From Roseihalotalea indica (GTDB lineage Bacteria; Bacteroidota; Bacteroidia; Cytophagales; Cyclobacteriaceae), in NCBI RefSeq assembly GCF_022458895.1, contig NZ_JAINFL010000016.1, forward strand, positions 1 through 64,000: a DNA stretch of 64,000 bases. The letters are read 5' to 3'. Each line of letters opens with the position of its first letter. The stretch's first letter is position 1. The position numbers and the translations under genes are program-made. This document shows positions 47,901 through 56,350 of this stretch, in pieces. A model generated the notes under the pieces. The model was given only the letters and a program-made list of their open reading frames with translations. It had not been told where the DNA came from and made no database searches.

Positions 47901-50900
47901 GATAGTTGTAAACCCGACTCCATCTTCAGAGAATGACCAACGATAAGCATACGTACCGGTACCGCCTGACGCAGGGTCTTTTTCCGTAATTGGATTCGGA
48001 ACTGTGTTTATACAAATTACCTGATTGTCTTCTATGGTTCCCGCTTCAGAAGAAGCCTCGACCGTAATAGTTACAACGTTTGATTCAACCGGAGCGCATA
48101 CCCCACCTGAAGCTACTCTTTTGAAAAATGTCGTTGTAGAAAGCGAACCTGGTTGAAATTCTGCACTAGTAGCTCCCGGGATATTTGAGTAACTGACACC
48201 CGCCCCCGTTGCCTTTTGCCACTGGTATTGTAATCCTACCCCTCCGCTAGCGTTAGTGATGCTCGTCAATTTCACAGGAGTGCTTCCAGCTACAATGGTC
48301 TGATCACTACTAATTGTACCGGCCATTAATTTTGGTTCAACGGTTACTTCTATAGAGGTAGTAATTTTCTCGCCACAAACTCCACCAGTCACTTTTCTTC
48401 TGTAAAATGTTGTAGCCGTTAATGCTGCGGTCTCTTCGTATAAAGCAGCATTTGCCCCTGCAATGTCGCCATAAGTAGCTCCACCATCGGTAGACTTTTG
48501 CCATTGATAAACATAACTCCCATTTCCACCACTAGCTGGGTTTTCGGTAAACGCTGTAGGTACCGAGCCTTCGCAAATTGTCTGGGTTCCATTAATAGTG
48601 CCTGCCTGAAGTTGGGGTTCTACGGTAATGGTTACTTCGTCAACAGCAGATACGCAATTAGTATTCGTATCTGTCACTTTCAGGGTATAGGTGCGGGTAA
48701 ATGCCGGAGTAGCAGTAGGATTGGCCAATGTAGGATCGTCCAGGCCTATCGCAGGCGTCCAGGCATAAGTATAACTTCCTGATCCTCCTGTAGCAGATGG
48801 TGTATCACCTAAAGTAACTGAACTTCCTTCACAAATCGTATCATCACTTCCGGCATGAGCAGTTGGTAATTGATACGAATTAATAGTAAGCTTTTTAGTA
48901 GCCGAGGTACACCCATTATTGGTTTCGGTAACACTAAGTTCTCCAGCCCATTCATTGCTACCAAAGTCCAGTGAAATCAGGTTATCATTAATACCCCCGC
49001 CAAACTTAATGGTAGGCGCATCCAGTGCCGGTGACAGTGTCCATACGTAAGTTGAGCCAGAATGAAAATCCACCTGATATAACACGTTTTGCGTATTCAC
49101 ACAAACTTCCACCTGACCGGAAATATTAGAAGTAGTTGGGCCATCCTTAAAAGTCAGGCTCATGAAATCTATGTCGGTGCCGCAACTGCCGTTGGTGAGG
49201 GTCCAGCGAAACGCATAGTCCCCAAAGGCACTTACAGTGACCGGTGTATTCGGATCGGTATCATCATCAAATGTCACCGTACCAGGCCCACTTTCCTTTA
49301 CCCATTTTCCAGTACCAACCGCAGGAGGAGTAGCCGTCATGGTATAGCCAAGGCCACATATAGCATCGTCTGCACCAGCGTCCGCTTCGCTTATTGGAGG
49401 GTTTACTGTAATAATAACTTCCTGGGCAGTACCTACACATCCATTGGCAGTAGGAATTACCCGATAGGTGACCTGCTCCTGGGTAGTGCCACTGTTGTTC
49501 AGCGTCTGACTAATGCTACTACCTGAGCCTGAAAAAGCTCCACTAATTTTACTTGGATCGCTTACTGAAACGGTCCAAGTGTAGGTGGTATTGATAACCG
49601 TGCTACTAAAGTTGATTTCTGCATCTTCTCCACAACAAATCTCCGTTTTTACTGGGGTTAATGTTAGAACAGGCTCAGGATTAACAGTTACGATAAAATC
49701 TTTGCTTTCTCCAGCACAGGTATTAGCTTCGGTGGTAATATGGTATGTAACAGTCTGTGCTACATTGCTGGTATTAGTCAATGTTTGCTTAATACTGGCA
49801 CCCGTACCAGCAGCGGCTCCGCTTAGTTTAGTAGGATCGCTTACGGTAATTGTCCACGCGAAGTTTGTAGTGCTAACATTAGAAGAAAGGTTGATATCGG
49901 TTTCTTCGGTGCTGCATAATTGAGAGGCGGCAGCCGTAATGGTAAGGTCAGGTTTAGGATTTACCGTGATGGTAATATTCTGACTTGCTCCGTCACAACC
50001 ACTAAAACGGGGAGTAATCGTATAAGTAGCTGTCTGAGCGATATTTGTGCTATTTACTAAGGTTTGCTGAATGGTGCTACCACTTGCAGGCGATGCTCCG
50101 GTCAGGCCGGCGCTGCTGGTGACCACAGTCCATGAGAAGGTTGTTCCCACAACATTACTAGATAAGCTAATATCAGTATTCTCTTCCGAGCAAATTGTAT
50201 TGGTAGCTACAGTAGCTGATAATACAGGAGTAGGCTGAACTGTAATGGTTACCTCTTCTGGCGACCCATTACAACCATTAGCAGTCGGAGTAACTGTATA
50301 CTTTACTGTTTGAGGTACGGTACTGGTATTGACCAATGTCTGATTAATCTTGTTTCCAGTGTTGTCGCTGGCTCCAGTCAGGGAAGGATCGCTTACTGTA
50401 GCTTTCCAGCTGTAAGTAGCTCCGGATACATTGCTTGTTAGAGTAATATCGGTTTGGTCGCCATCGCACAATGAAATGGATGCGGGACTGATAGTAACTG
50501 CGGGCTGTGGATTAATGGTAAATGTGACATCCTCATAATTACCATCGCATCCGTTGTAGTTTGGAGTAATACGGTAGGTAAGGGTTTGAGGTGTTGTTCC
50601 GCTATTGAAAAGTTGCTGACGCAACTCAGTAACGCTGACATTATTAGCATCACTACCTCCCGTAATATTTGATCCTTTGCTGATTACTCTCCAGGAATAG
50701 AGTGTTCCAGGTATGTCACTGCTCAAAGCAACTACCGCTTCTTCAGCATGGCAGATGTCAGTATCGGTAGTTGTTGTACTGAGTACTGGACGAGGCTTTA
50801 CTTCAATATTGAATGAGGCACTCAGTCCTGCACCGCAAGAGTTTTCTCCATATACACTAATCGTGTGATTACCAGGAGCAGTAGTTGAAAAATCTACTGT

Positions 50901-53273
50901 AATATTTCGGGTATTGCTTCCGCTAGCAATACTGGCACCAGCGGGCAAAGTCCACACATAATCATCAGCATTGGTAATAGCAGGAACATTAAAATTAATG
51001 CCAGTTTCTTGTTCGCAAATCTGATTGGTTCCGGCAATAGCTCCCGCGTTATCTGGTTTTCCCGGACTAACATTTACGGTGAAATCTTTAGTGTCTCCTT
51101 CACACCCATCTTTGTAGGGAGTGATGTGATAAGTAACCGTACCAACCGTAGTGCCGGTATTGATCAGTACATCTGAGATTTTATCAGACCCAATAGATTG
51201 ATTGGTACCAGTACTACTCACACCAGAAACCGGGCCCGTAACCGTAGTTGTCCATTTAAATAATGAACCGCCCAGCACCGATGCAGGAATAAACTCAGCT
51301 GTTTCGGCTGAACAAATCGTTAGATTATAGTCTGAAGCGGCATTAGATAACTGAGGGGTAGGCTTAACTTCTACCGTAGAAGAATAAGGGGTAGATACGC
51401 TGGCACAACCGTATGCCGTGACGGTAATCGTTGCTGTGCCAACAAAGCCAGGAGCCCAGTTTACTGTAGCTGATGAAGTTGTTCCTGAGATTGTATTTCC
51501 AGCCCCTGTAACTGTCCACGAGTAATTGGTTGCACTAGCAGCCGATGTGGTATAGGTACCTGTAACAGTACCCTGACATACTTCAGTATCACCGGTGATA
51601 GAAGTAGGGTCGCCCACTACCGGGGTCACATTGACATTAATGCTTTTAGACTTGTCTGTACCACAACCTTTAGCGGTAACTTTAACTGTGGCAGTTCCGG
51701 TAAAGCCAGCGTTCCAGCTTACTTCGCCAGTGGCATTAATGCTACCCGCCGCAACTGGCGTTAATTCCCAGGTATAACTATCAGCATAGTTAGCACTAGC
51801 TGTATATTGGGTAGTACCACCAGCCTGGCATCGGGCAGTAAGTGGTGAAGAGAACATTGGCGTTCCTACATTCGCTTTTACATCAATGGTTTGCCAACCC
51901 GACGTATTGCTACATGCATTGGGAGTGTTAGCAATTAGTCTTACATAATATGTAGCAGTTGCCGCCGAGCCGAAATAGGGAAGACTTGTGGTAATATCCT
52001 GACTGGTTGATGCATATCCGCCGGTATTGCTTCCATTCACATCTACCCGTTGTCCCGATGTGCTCCCTTTCCTAATTTCCCATCTCCAGGTAGTACCCGG
52101 TGGCACATTGGCAGAAGTATTGGTGATATCTATGTTTGTATTTTCGCACTGGGCAGCCGCCGGATTAATGTTAAAATCCGCTACTGGCTGAGGGCGTATG
52201 TCAATTGTTTTGGAGATAGTTGTTGTACAGGTACCAGTATTACCGGTAATCTGATCATCGGTTACCGTAAGCGTTACGGTATAAATGCCAACGGTAGTAT
52301 AAGTTTTAGATGGGTTTTTAACGGTAGAATTGGTTCCATCACCAAAATCCCAGGAGTACTGAAAGCCAGGAGTGCTGGTATTCGTAAACTGAATTGCATT
52401 GTTGACACAGGCCGGATTGTTGTCTACACTAAAGTTAGCATTGGGTGCATCAACAACTCGAATATAAACGGTCTTTGATACCGGGGTATTCCCAGTAAGA
52501 TTTCCAAACTCATCTTTATAAGGATTACAGCTATTCCAGTTGTGAAGAGTCACCTCAAAAACTTCCCCAGAAAGCGTAGTGCTAGGCACGGTAATATCCA
52601 GGGTGGCTACTCCTGAAGACGTGTTCGCTTTATCCAGCCAAATGGGAGTCTCTTTATAAGGGAAGCTTCTTACTGCACCATCAATTTTCACATCGCCGGT
52701 AATAGTACTAGCCGTTCCGTACTCCCATTGTATCCATCTTCCTACATTATAAGCGTGGTCGGTAGCCAGACAGGAAAATTCAGTAATGTCTGTAAAATCT
52801 ACGGTTACCGTATTCCCAGCACATACCTTATATTCTTCAACATCAGTTATTAAACCGCTGCCTAACACATCATCGGTATCCCAAACGGTAATTTTTTTTG
52901 ATATTTCGGAATTATCGCATTTAATATCATTTACGTATAAAAATGCGCTTGCGTAGTAATCACAATATCCTTGACCTTTCAGATAGGTATGGGGAGCGAA
53001 AACTTCCCATTTTGATCCATTTTTTGTTAGATTATAGATGTCTGTTGTACCATCACCCCACTCTATATATACCTTATTGTCATTGAAGGTCTTCAGTCCA
53101 GCATAAGTAGCTTCAAACTCTATTGTTTGATTTGCACATAGCTTACTTTCATCTTGAAAAGCTCCCCCTACTCCTCCACTAGTAGGACAGTTCTGAGCAT
53201 TTGCCTGGAAACCCAAGCTAATAAGAAGTAGAGTGGTAAGAGTTTTGGCAAAGTTTTTCATACGCTTTTTCAC
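41904..53273 (-). CDS. Giant T9SS-secreted repeat adhesin (PKD, PKD-like and Ig-like repeats, type B sorting domain)
   Basis: 3789 residues. Signal peptide ~1-26 (TLLLISLGFQANAQ). N-terminal region with PKD domains near 278-370 (YSWDFGDGTNS). Six PKD-like repeats lie at ~638-1291 (pattern: TICS...LSSNV..T.YSW...I.QTLVN). From ~1553 to ~3078 there are 16 tandem repeats of about 95 residues (AGSI.G.QTICEG...SGGSGTY.YQW...GPY.DI.GA...TTYY.R.VSSGVC...SN.I.VTVEP). Further Ig/PKD domains follow (~3080-3690; WDFGDGT occurs twice). The last ~95 residues are the gliding-motility C-terminal domain: RIPNSFTPNP, IYNRWGKVMF, WDGYYEGK, YYYKIEMKF. This type B domain directs T9SS export. Related giants such as SprB act as gliding adhesins; others bind polysaccharide. 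Adhesin function here is inference from architecture. Confidence 0.95.
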   Translation of the reverse strand: MKKRMKNFAKTLTTLLLISLGFQANAQNCPTSGGVGGAFQDESKLCANQTIEFEATYAGLKTFNDNKVYIEWGDGTTDIYNLTKNGSKWEVFAPHTYLKGQGYCDYYASAFLYVNDIKCDNSEISKKITVWDTDDVLGSGLITDVEEYKVCAGNTVTVDFTDITEFSCLATDHAYNVGRWIQWEYGTASTITGDVKIDGAVRSFPYKETPIWLDKANTSSGVATLDITVPSTTLSGEVFEVTLHNWNSCNPYKDEFGNLTGNTPVSKTVYIRVVDAPNANFSVDNNPACVNNAIQFTNTSTPGFQYSWDFGDGTNSTVKNPSKTYTTVGIYTVTLTVTDDQITGNTGTCTTTISKTIDIRPQPVADFNINPAAAQCENTNIDITNTSANVPPGTTWRWEIRKGSTSGQRVDVNGSNTGGYASTSQDITTSLPYFGSAATATYYVRLIANTPNACSNTSGWQTIDVKANVGTPMFSSPLTARCQAGGTTQYTASANYADSYTWELTPVAAGSINATGEVSWNAGFTGTATVKVTAKGCGTDKSKSINVNVTPVVGDPTSITGDTEVCQGTVTGTYTTSAASATNYSWTVTGAGNTISGTTSSATVNWAPGFVGTATITVTAYGCASVSTPYSSTVEVKPTPQLSNAASDYNLTICSAETAEFIPASVLGGSLFKWTTTVTGPVSGVSSTGTNQSIGSDKISDVLINTGTTVGTVTYHITPYKDGCEGDTKDFTVNVSPGKPDNAGAIAGTNQICEQETGINFNVPAITNADDYVWTLPAGASIASGSNTRNITVDFSTTAPGNHTISVYGENSCGAGLSASFNIEVKPRPVLSTTTTDTDICHAEEAVVALSSDIPGTLYSWRVISKGSNITGGSDANNVSVTELRQQLFNSGTTPQTLTYRITPNYNGCDGNYEDVTFTINPQPAVTISPASISLCDGDQTDITLTSNVSGATYSWKATVSDPSLTGASDNTGNKINQTLVNTSTVPQTVKYTVTPTANGCNGSPEEVTITVQPTPVLSATVATNTICSEENTDISLSSNVVGTTFSWTVVTSSAGLTGASPASGSTIQQTLVNSTNIAQTATYTITPRFSGCDGASQNITITVNPKPDLTITAAASQLCSTEETDINLSSNVSTTNFAWTITVSDPTKLSGAAAGTGASIKQTLTNTSNVAQTVTYHITTEANTCAGESKDFIVTVNPEPVLTLTPVKTEICCGEDAEINFSSTVINTTYTWTVSVSDPSKISGAFSGSGSSISQTLNNSGTTQEQVTYRVIPTANGCVGTAQEVIITVNPPISEADAGADDAICGLGYTMTATPPAVGTGKWVKESGPGTVTFDDDTDPNTPVTVSAFGDYAFRWTLTNGSCGTDIDFMSLTFKDGPTTSNISGQVEVCVNTQNVLYQVDFHSGSTYVWTLSPALDAPTIKFGGGINDNLISLDFGSNEWAGELSVTETNNGCTSATKKLTINSYQLPTAHAGSDDTICEGSSVTLGDTPSATGGSGSYTYAWTPAIGLDDPTLANPTATPAFTRTYTLKVTDTNTNCVSAVDEVTITVEPQLQAGTINGTQTICEGSVPTAFTENPASGGNGSYVYQWQKSTDGGATYGDIAGANAALYEETAALTATTFYRRKVTGGVCGEKITTSIEVTVEPKLMAGTISSDQTIVAGSTPVKLTSITNASGGVGLQYQWQKATGAGVSYSNIPGATSAEFQPGSLSTTTFFKRVASGGVCAPVESNVVTITVEASSEAGTIEDNQVICINTVPNPITEKDPASGGTGTYAYRWSFSEDGVGFTTIPGETGTGYTPVAPLTVTTYYKREMQSGVAAWVSSNVITVTVEAELNPGVIAGNQTVCQGGNPTAFTEDTAPQGGSGTYQYQWKQASSAGGPFTDISGAINATYDVPSGLNSTTYYVREVRGGVCSPQLSNVLEVIVEPTLIAGSITGSQTVCYNGDPVAFGSSVAPSGGNGTYVYQWQAKIGAGTFVDIAGATQDTYDVPAGIEYTTVYRRKVSSGTCAETFSNEIQVTVEPTLYPGSIAGEQTVCENADPAEITSIAAPSGGAGTGTYLYQWKSSNTISGPFTTIPGAVYASYDPPAGITETTYLVREVTSSSCGPEQSNIITITVEPTLIAGSIDGATTICQGSTPAQFGSTAVASGGNNSYQYQWQWSYNAGGPYTDVPGATSETYQVATPMNTTMYYVRKVSAGVCGAQYSNEIKVTVEPTINPGSIGGAQTICEGDVPAAFAQNPASGGSGTYAYQWQYAATETGTYQDIAGATSATYQVTDPMAATTFFRRKVSAGVCDEKYTNTIKVTVHPTVTPGSVSIDQTIPANTAPLMFNEDTAPTGGTNSYQYQWKYASSISGPYSIIFGANDPTYQAGNLSATTYFVRDVKSGQCPPVESNPITVTVEPTSAAGMVGSNQVICENSVPAPFTELSPATGGTGSYIYQWQSSTDQTTGYADIVGAVDKEFIPATPLSVTTYYRRAVRSGVSPFVYSSPVQVTVQETLTAGAVEDHQTICENGDPLIFLESSPATGGSGFYSYQWKKATTAGGPYVDIPLATNKLYDVPAGLTETTYYVREVTSGVCGSILSNEIKVTVEPTLKAGKIAGNQTLCEDAFAATLTEDEPASGGTGSYDYQWKYSLSSGGPYLDIAGADQADYTIPDAMKQTTYFVREVISGVCAQQLSNEIAIIVEPTLLAGQIDGNDHICEGEITQPFTSVTNPIGGTGSYIFQWKSSLTSGGPYTDILGANSATYNAPDTLTRSRYFVRGVSSGVCQDTISNEVYIIVDPTLQPGSVSADQSIVVGGDPDPFVETDAVSGGSGTYSFQWQSSPDNAVFNNIPGATSSVFDVPLGLLQTTYYRRRVSAGVCDSVFTNVLKVTVESTLTSGTIGNDQVICEGDIPAGLVELTPATGGNGTYTYQWKYALDPADPFVDIIDSWVEDAEAKELKFVQGITKTIYLKREVLSGVYTPEITADYITITVQPLLTAGTIRNVNSVVEDEICFGEQAGRFEEETAPAGGNGSYDYQWLSATQSGGPYQEIPGAINPDYQSPLGLAATTYYVRRVSSGECSEVISNELAVIVNPLPSVSLTSSIPDNTICDGTEVTFKADGADQYEFYLNGISVQGPSPIDTYVTDSLVNMDKVYVLGIDVKGCQALSDDIITVVNDLPTATIYGSANICAGSQTSLILNMTGKMPFEVVYTDGTSEFTLKNLAYESILNVKPTVNTTYSLVSVKDANGCGQDIADQEAIVNVGHAVAQFRVEGEDAACSPHTLTFVNENILEGVTYTWIWGDGTEDDVTTAADSAVIEHTFVNYTSSRDMTYQVTLIATHDEIGCVDRSVTSVHVYPTPEVRVEQDQEEGCGPLLVNFINNSLGAQKHRWYYRVKGSSEVLEETSSKSVSYILPNTTTETLVYEVVYEATTEKCTSGPAVFEVIVHPELKPFFTVTPAQQYLPNSTVSITNKTNEGDWDYLWDFGDGTTSTEREPGEHTYGTYGQYYITLTVSNQGCEMEYEERVVIDVDPDFPFVEFHADTHEGCGPLVVTFTNESKYVDPATFQWDFGDGTGASGTEHPVHTYDRPGKYSVKLEAVNVYGEYKLIMKEFLVEVYEQPRAIFSAGPPTLYLPDRPLGTINQSIGATSYEWHFGDGTVSTEFEPNHLYTEEGVYDIMLVAFNDQGCSDTLLIERVVTVKQPEGNKTRIPNSFTPNPNAANGGHYQYGDISNDIFIPVIDGITEMSITIYNRWGKVMFASKNKNVGWDGYYEGKLCPADVYYYKIEMKFANGERKTEYGDVTLIR
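44040..48615 (-). repeat. Sixteen tandem ~285-bp repeats encoding ~95-residue Ig-like units
   Basis: Each unit runs from an AGxIxGxQTICEG-like start to an SNxIxVTVEP-like end. Units are clearly homologous at protein level but diverged at DNA level, so this is an old, stable array and not recent expansion. Ten units carry two cysteines; units 2, 9 and 14 lack the first and units 3, 10 and 15 lack the second. Confidence 0.92.
49400..51360 (-). repeat. Six PKD-like repeats of ~85-95 residues in the giant adhesin
   Basis: Units share a start like VLSATVATNTICSEE, a core SSNVxGTTFSWT, and an end like QTLVNTSxVxQTVTYxITPxxNGCxG. Unit one is separated from the rest by a different Ig-like domain (~720-815). 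The sixth has an additional adjacent Cys (EICCGED). Confidence 0.85.
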
Positions 53274-53942
53274 AGCTTTTTATAGACTGCCTGCTTCGCT
53301 TATAAATATTCTGCCAAATTATCTTGTATTTATTTAAAATAATTACTTATTAGAATATAATAATCACATTTAATATTGAAAAAGTTAAATTAATATTTAT
53401 ATAAAAGTTCTTACTGGCTGAAAGAAGATATATTAATTAAAGGACACGCTCTTAATATATCAGATAGGAGGTCAGGTAGTAAAAAAAAAGCCCTAAATCG
53501 GCAATCAAAGGCATTTTTTGGCCATTACACGAGCAATTGAAAATAGATTGTTATGAAAATTTCAAGGCAGTATATCTCAGTTTTAATATTCCCGATAGCA
53601 TAACACTAGGTACATACGCTTATATATATTTTCACATTTCCAAAAAATAATTCCTTGTTTTATTATAAAGTAGGTAAAAATAGTACATATTAACATTACA
53701 ATGAGGCATCAGTTTAGAGTACCTTTTCCAAGGAAAAGTTAAAAATATTGGTTTCCTATATGCTTCTCACTGATGTCTGCGCTATTTTAATTTTTTTTCC
53801 AACGCGCTTTTCTGGCCCTATTCAGCTTTGATACCGTCGTCATAAATTCAACTGTGCAGAGTTCTTCAGATGCCAAAAGCATAGGCAGATTAATCTTCAA
53901 AATCTATTTTTACCTATTGATCGGAAAATACGGTTCTTTAAC
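53274..53942. other. Divergent intergenic region upstream of the giant adhesin and the alpha-galactosidase
   Basis: About 669 bp, AT-rich, without a supportable gene. It must contain promoters for both divergent genes; only imperfect -7 matches were seen (for example TATATTTC near 53950). Confidence 0.5.
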
Positions 53943-53975
53943 TTGCGGCTATATTTCAGAAAAGTATATTCGTGC

Positions 53976-56180
53976 ATGAAAACAATGACCTACCTAATCA
54001 AAAACACCTTTCTTACTTTCCTCCCTGTGCTCTTTCTGACCCGCCAGGCTTTTACCCAGACAAACACCATTCCTATTGAAACTCAGCATAACGCTCTGGT
54101 CTTACAAGTAAGCGAGAATCAGGATCTGGATATCATTTATTTTGGCAAGAAGCTGAGCAACACTAACGAATACGGGCAGATTCCGAGCGTATTCCGCCAG
54201 GCGGGAGACTACACAAACATGCTCAATGCAGCCTATACATCTTCCGGATCACGCAATCTGTTGGAGCCAGCCATTACGGTTACCCATAGCGACGGGAACA
54301 ACTCGCTGGACCTGAAATATGACAGCCATGCGGTGGAAAAGATTGATGATAATGTATCATTGCTGAGCATCCTGCTCAAAGACCCGGTTTATAATTTTGA
54401 AGTCACGCTATACTATAAAACATACTATAACGAAGATATTACCGAGCAATGGAGTGTAATCAGGCACTCGGAAGATGAAAACGTGACTTTGCACAAGTTT
54501 GCCTCAGCCAACCTATACCTGAAAGCTGACAGCTACTGGCTCCGGCAATACCACGGAGACTGGGCCCAGGAAATGCAACCGGAAGAAACCAAACTGACCC
54601 ACGGCCTTAAAGTGCTGGACACCAAACTGGGCACTCGGGCTAACCTATTCCAACCTTCAGTCTTTATGGTTTCGCTGGATAAGATTGCTACCGAAGATGA
54701 GGGACAGGTTCTGTATGGTGCGCTGGAATGGAGCGGAAACTTCCGTATTGACCTGGAACTAGACCCGCTGGATAACCTGCGCATCATCGCCGGAATGAAT
54801 AACTATGCCTCAGACTATTCTTTAGCTCCCGGTGAAGAATTTAAAACTCCGGCATTCCTCTATACCTTTTCTAATGAAGGAAAAGGAACAGCCAGCCGAA
54901 ACCTGCACGACTGGGCCAGAAAATATAGAATCCTGAATGGAGAGGGCAATCGCCTAACGTTGCTCAACAACTGGGAGGCCACTTATTTCGACTTTAATGA
55001 GCAAATACTGAAAGGACTGCTACAAGATACTAAGAAGTTGGGCGTAGACCTGTTTCTGTTAGACGATGGCTGGTTTGCTAACAAATACCCCCGCAATGGT
55101 GATACTGCCGGGCTAGGCGACTGGGACGCTAACCGAAAGAAGCTCCCTAATGGCATCTCGGTACTGGTAGAAGAAGCTAAAGCCAATGATGTAAAATTCG
55201 GCATCTGGATTGAGCCGGAAATGGTAAATCCTAAAAGCGAACTGTATGAGAACCACCCCGATTGGGTAATTAAGCAACCTAAGCGTGATGAACACTATTT
55301 CAGAAACCAACTAGTACTAGACCTGACTAACCCGGAGGTACAGAATTTTGTGTTTAAGGTAGTAGATGAGCTGTTTACCGAGAACCCTGACTTGGCCTAT
55401 ATCAAATGGGATTGTAATGCGGTAATTTATAACGCATACTCCGCACATCTTAATAACCAATCGCATCTGTACGTAGACTACGTGCGGGGACTGTACTCGG
55501 TGCTGGAGAAAATCCGCGAAAAATACCCGGAAGTGCCAATGATGCTGTGCTCCGGCGGGGGTGGTCGGGTAGACTATGCTGCTCTGGAATACTTTACTGA
55601 ATTCTGGCCCAGTGATAACACCGACCCCATCGAGCGCATCTTCATGCAATGGGAATACTCCTACTTCTACCCCTCCATTAGCACTTCTAACCACGTAACC
55701 GACTGGGGCAAGCAACCTATAAAATTCCGCACTGATGTAGCCATGATGGGCAAGTTAGGCTTTGATATTGTGGTTGATGAACTGGCTCCCAATGACCTGA
55801 AATTCTGCCAGGAGGCCATTGATCATTATAATGCTACCAAAGATATTATCTGGCATGGCGACCAGTACCGGCTGGCCAACCCCACCGAAGGCAGTGTTGC
55901 CTCCATGATGTATGTAGACAAAGAAAAATCATTCGGCATTATCTTTAATTATCTGGTTAACTACCGTTATCAGGCAGGCAGCCACTTGCCCATCCGCCTG
56001 AAGGGTCTGGATGCCGATAAACAATATACTATCACAGAAATCAACCTGTATCCCGGCACACAATCCACGATTGATGCAGAAAAAACGTATTCCGGTGATT
56101 TTCTGATGACCGTCGGTTTTAATCCGGACGTGCGAGCCCAGCGCACCAGCGTGGTATTAAAAATTGAGGTGGCTCAATAA
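53976..56180 (+). CDS. Secreted alpha-galactosidase, glycoside hydrolase family 36
   Basis: 734 residues from the ATG at 53976; the frame extends upstream only to a TTG, and the ATG places a clean signal peptide (FLTFLPVLFLTRQAFTQ) at the N-terminus. The N-terminal beta-supersandwich (~30-310) precedes a TIM barrel with LLDDGWF near 366, IWIEPEMVNP near 410, the nucleophile Asp479 in YIKWDCN, CSGGGGRVDY near 530, and the acid/base Asp547 in WPSDNTDP. A C-terminal beta domain ends the protein. GH36 enzymes remove alpha-1,6-linked galactose from oligosaccharides and galactomannan; some act on other alpha-galactosides. It is exported, probably to the periplasm. The SGNH hydrolase follows on the same strand. 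Confidence 0.93.
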   Translation: MKTMTYLIKNTFLTFLPVLFLTRQAFTQTNTIPIETQHNALVLQVSENQDLDIIYFGKKLSNTNEYGQIPSVFRQAGDYTNMLNAAYTSSGSRNLLEPAITVTHSDGNNSLDLKYDSHAVEKIDDNVSLLSILLKDPVYNFEVTLYYKTYYNEDITEQWSVIRHSEDENVTLHKFASANLYLKADSYWLRQYHGDWAQEMQPEETKLTHGLKVLDTKLGTRANLFQPSVFMVSLDKIATEDEGQVLYGALEWSGNFRIDLELDPLDNLRIIAGMNNYASDYSLAPGEEFKTPAFLYTFSNEGKGTASRNLHDWARKYRILNGEGNRLTLLNNWEATYFDFNEQILKGLLQDTKKLGVDLFLLDDGWFANKYPRNGDTAGLGDWDANRKKLPNGISVLVEEAKANDVKFGIWIEPEMVNPKSELYENHPDWVIKQPKRDEHYFRNQLVLDLTNPEVQNFVFKVVDELFTENPDLAYIKWDCNAVIYNAYSAHLNNQSHLYVDYVRGLYSVLEKIREKYPEVPMMLCSGGGGRVDYAALEYFTEFWPSDNTDPIERIFMQWEYSYFYPSISTSNHVTDWGKQPIKFRTDVAMMGKLGFDIVVDELAPNDLKFCQEAIDHYNATKDIIWHGDQYRLANPTEGSVASMMYVDKEKSFGIIFNYLVNYRYQAGSHLPIRLKGLDADKQYTITEINLYPGTQSTIDAEKTYSGDFLMTVGFNPDVRAQRTSVVLKIEVAQ

Positions 56181-56248
56181 GTGAAACGTACATTAGCGTT
56201 TATTCCGATCATTTGGTAAGCTCAAACCTTATCTGACCAGGTAGGGAA

Positions 56249-56322
56249 GACATTTCAGGAGGCAGTCAGCAGGAGGCCATACGGGAGACATCTGCCTCCT
56301 GCCAACCGCTTCCTGAAATGTC
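56249..56322. repeat. Long imperfect inverted repeat between the GH36 and SGNH genes
   Basis: Arms GACATTTCAGGA (56249-56260) and TCCTGAAATGTC (56311-56322) pair perfectly; GCAGGAGGC further in pairs with GCCTCCTGC, so a hairpin of about 74 bp with internal mismatches could form. There is no T-run, so it is not a standard terminator. Confidence 0.8.
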
Positions 56323-56350
56323 ATTAAAAGAAATCAGAATAATATTTACT

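Noticed and set aside
44040..48615. Tandem repeats considered as a phase-variable or recently expanding DNA array
   Set aside because: Units are strongly diverged at nucleotide level with no identical copies seen, so slippage-driven variation is unlikely.
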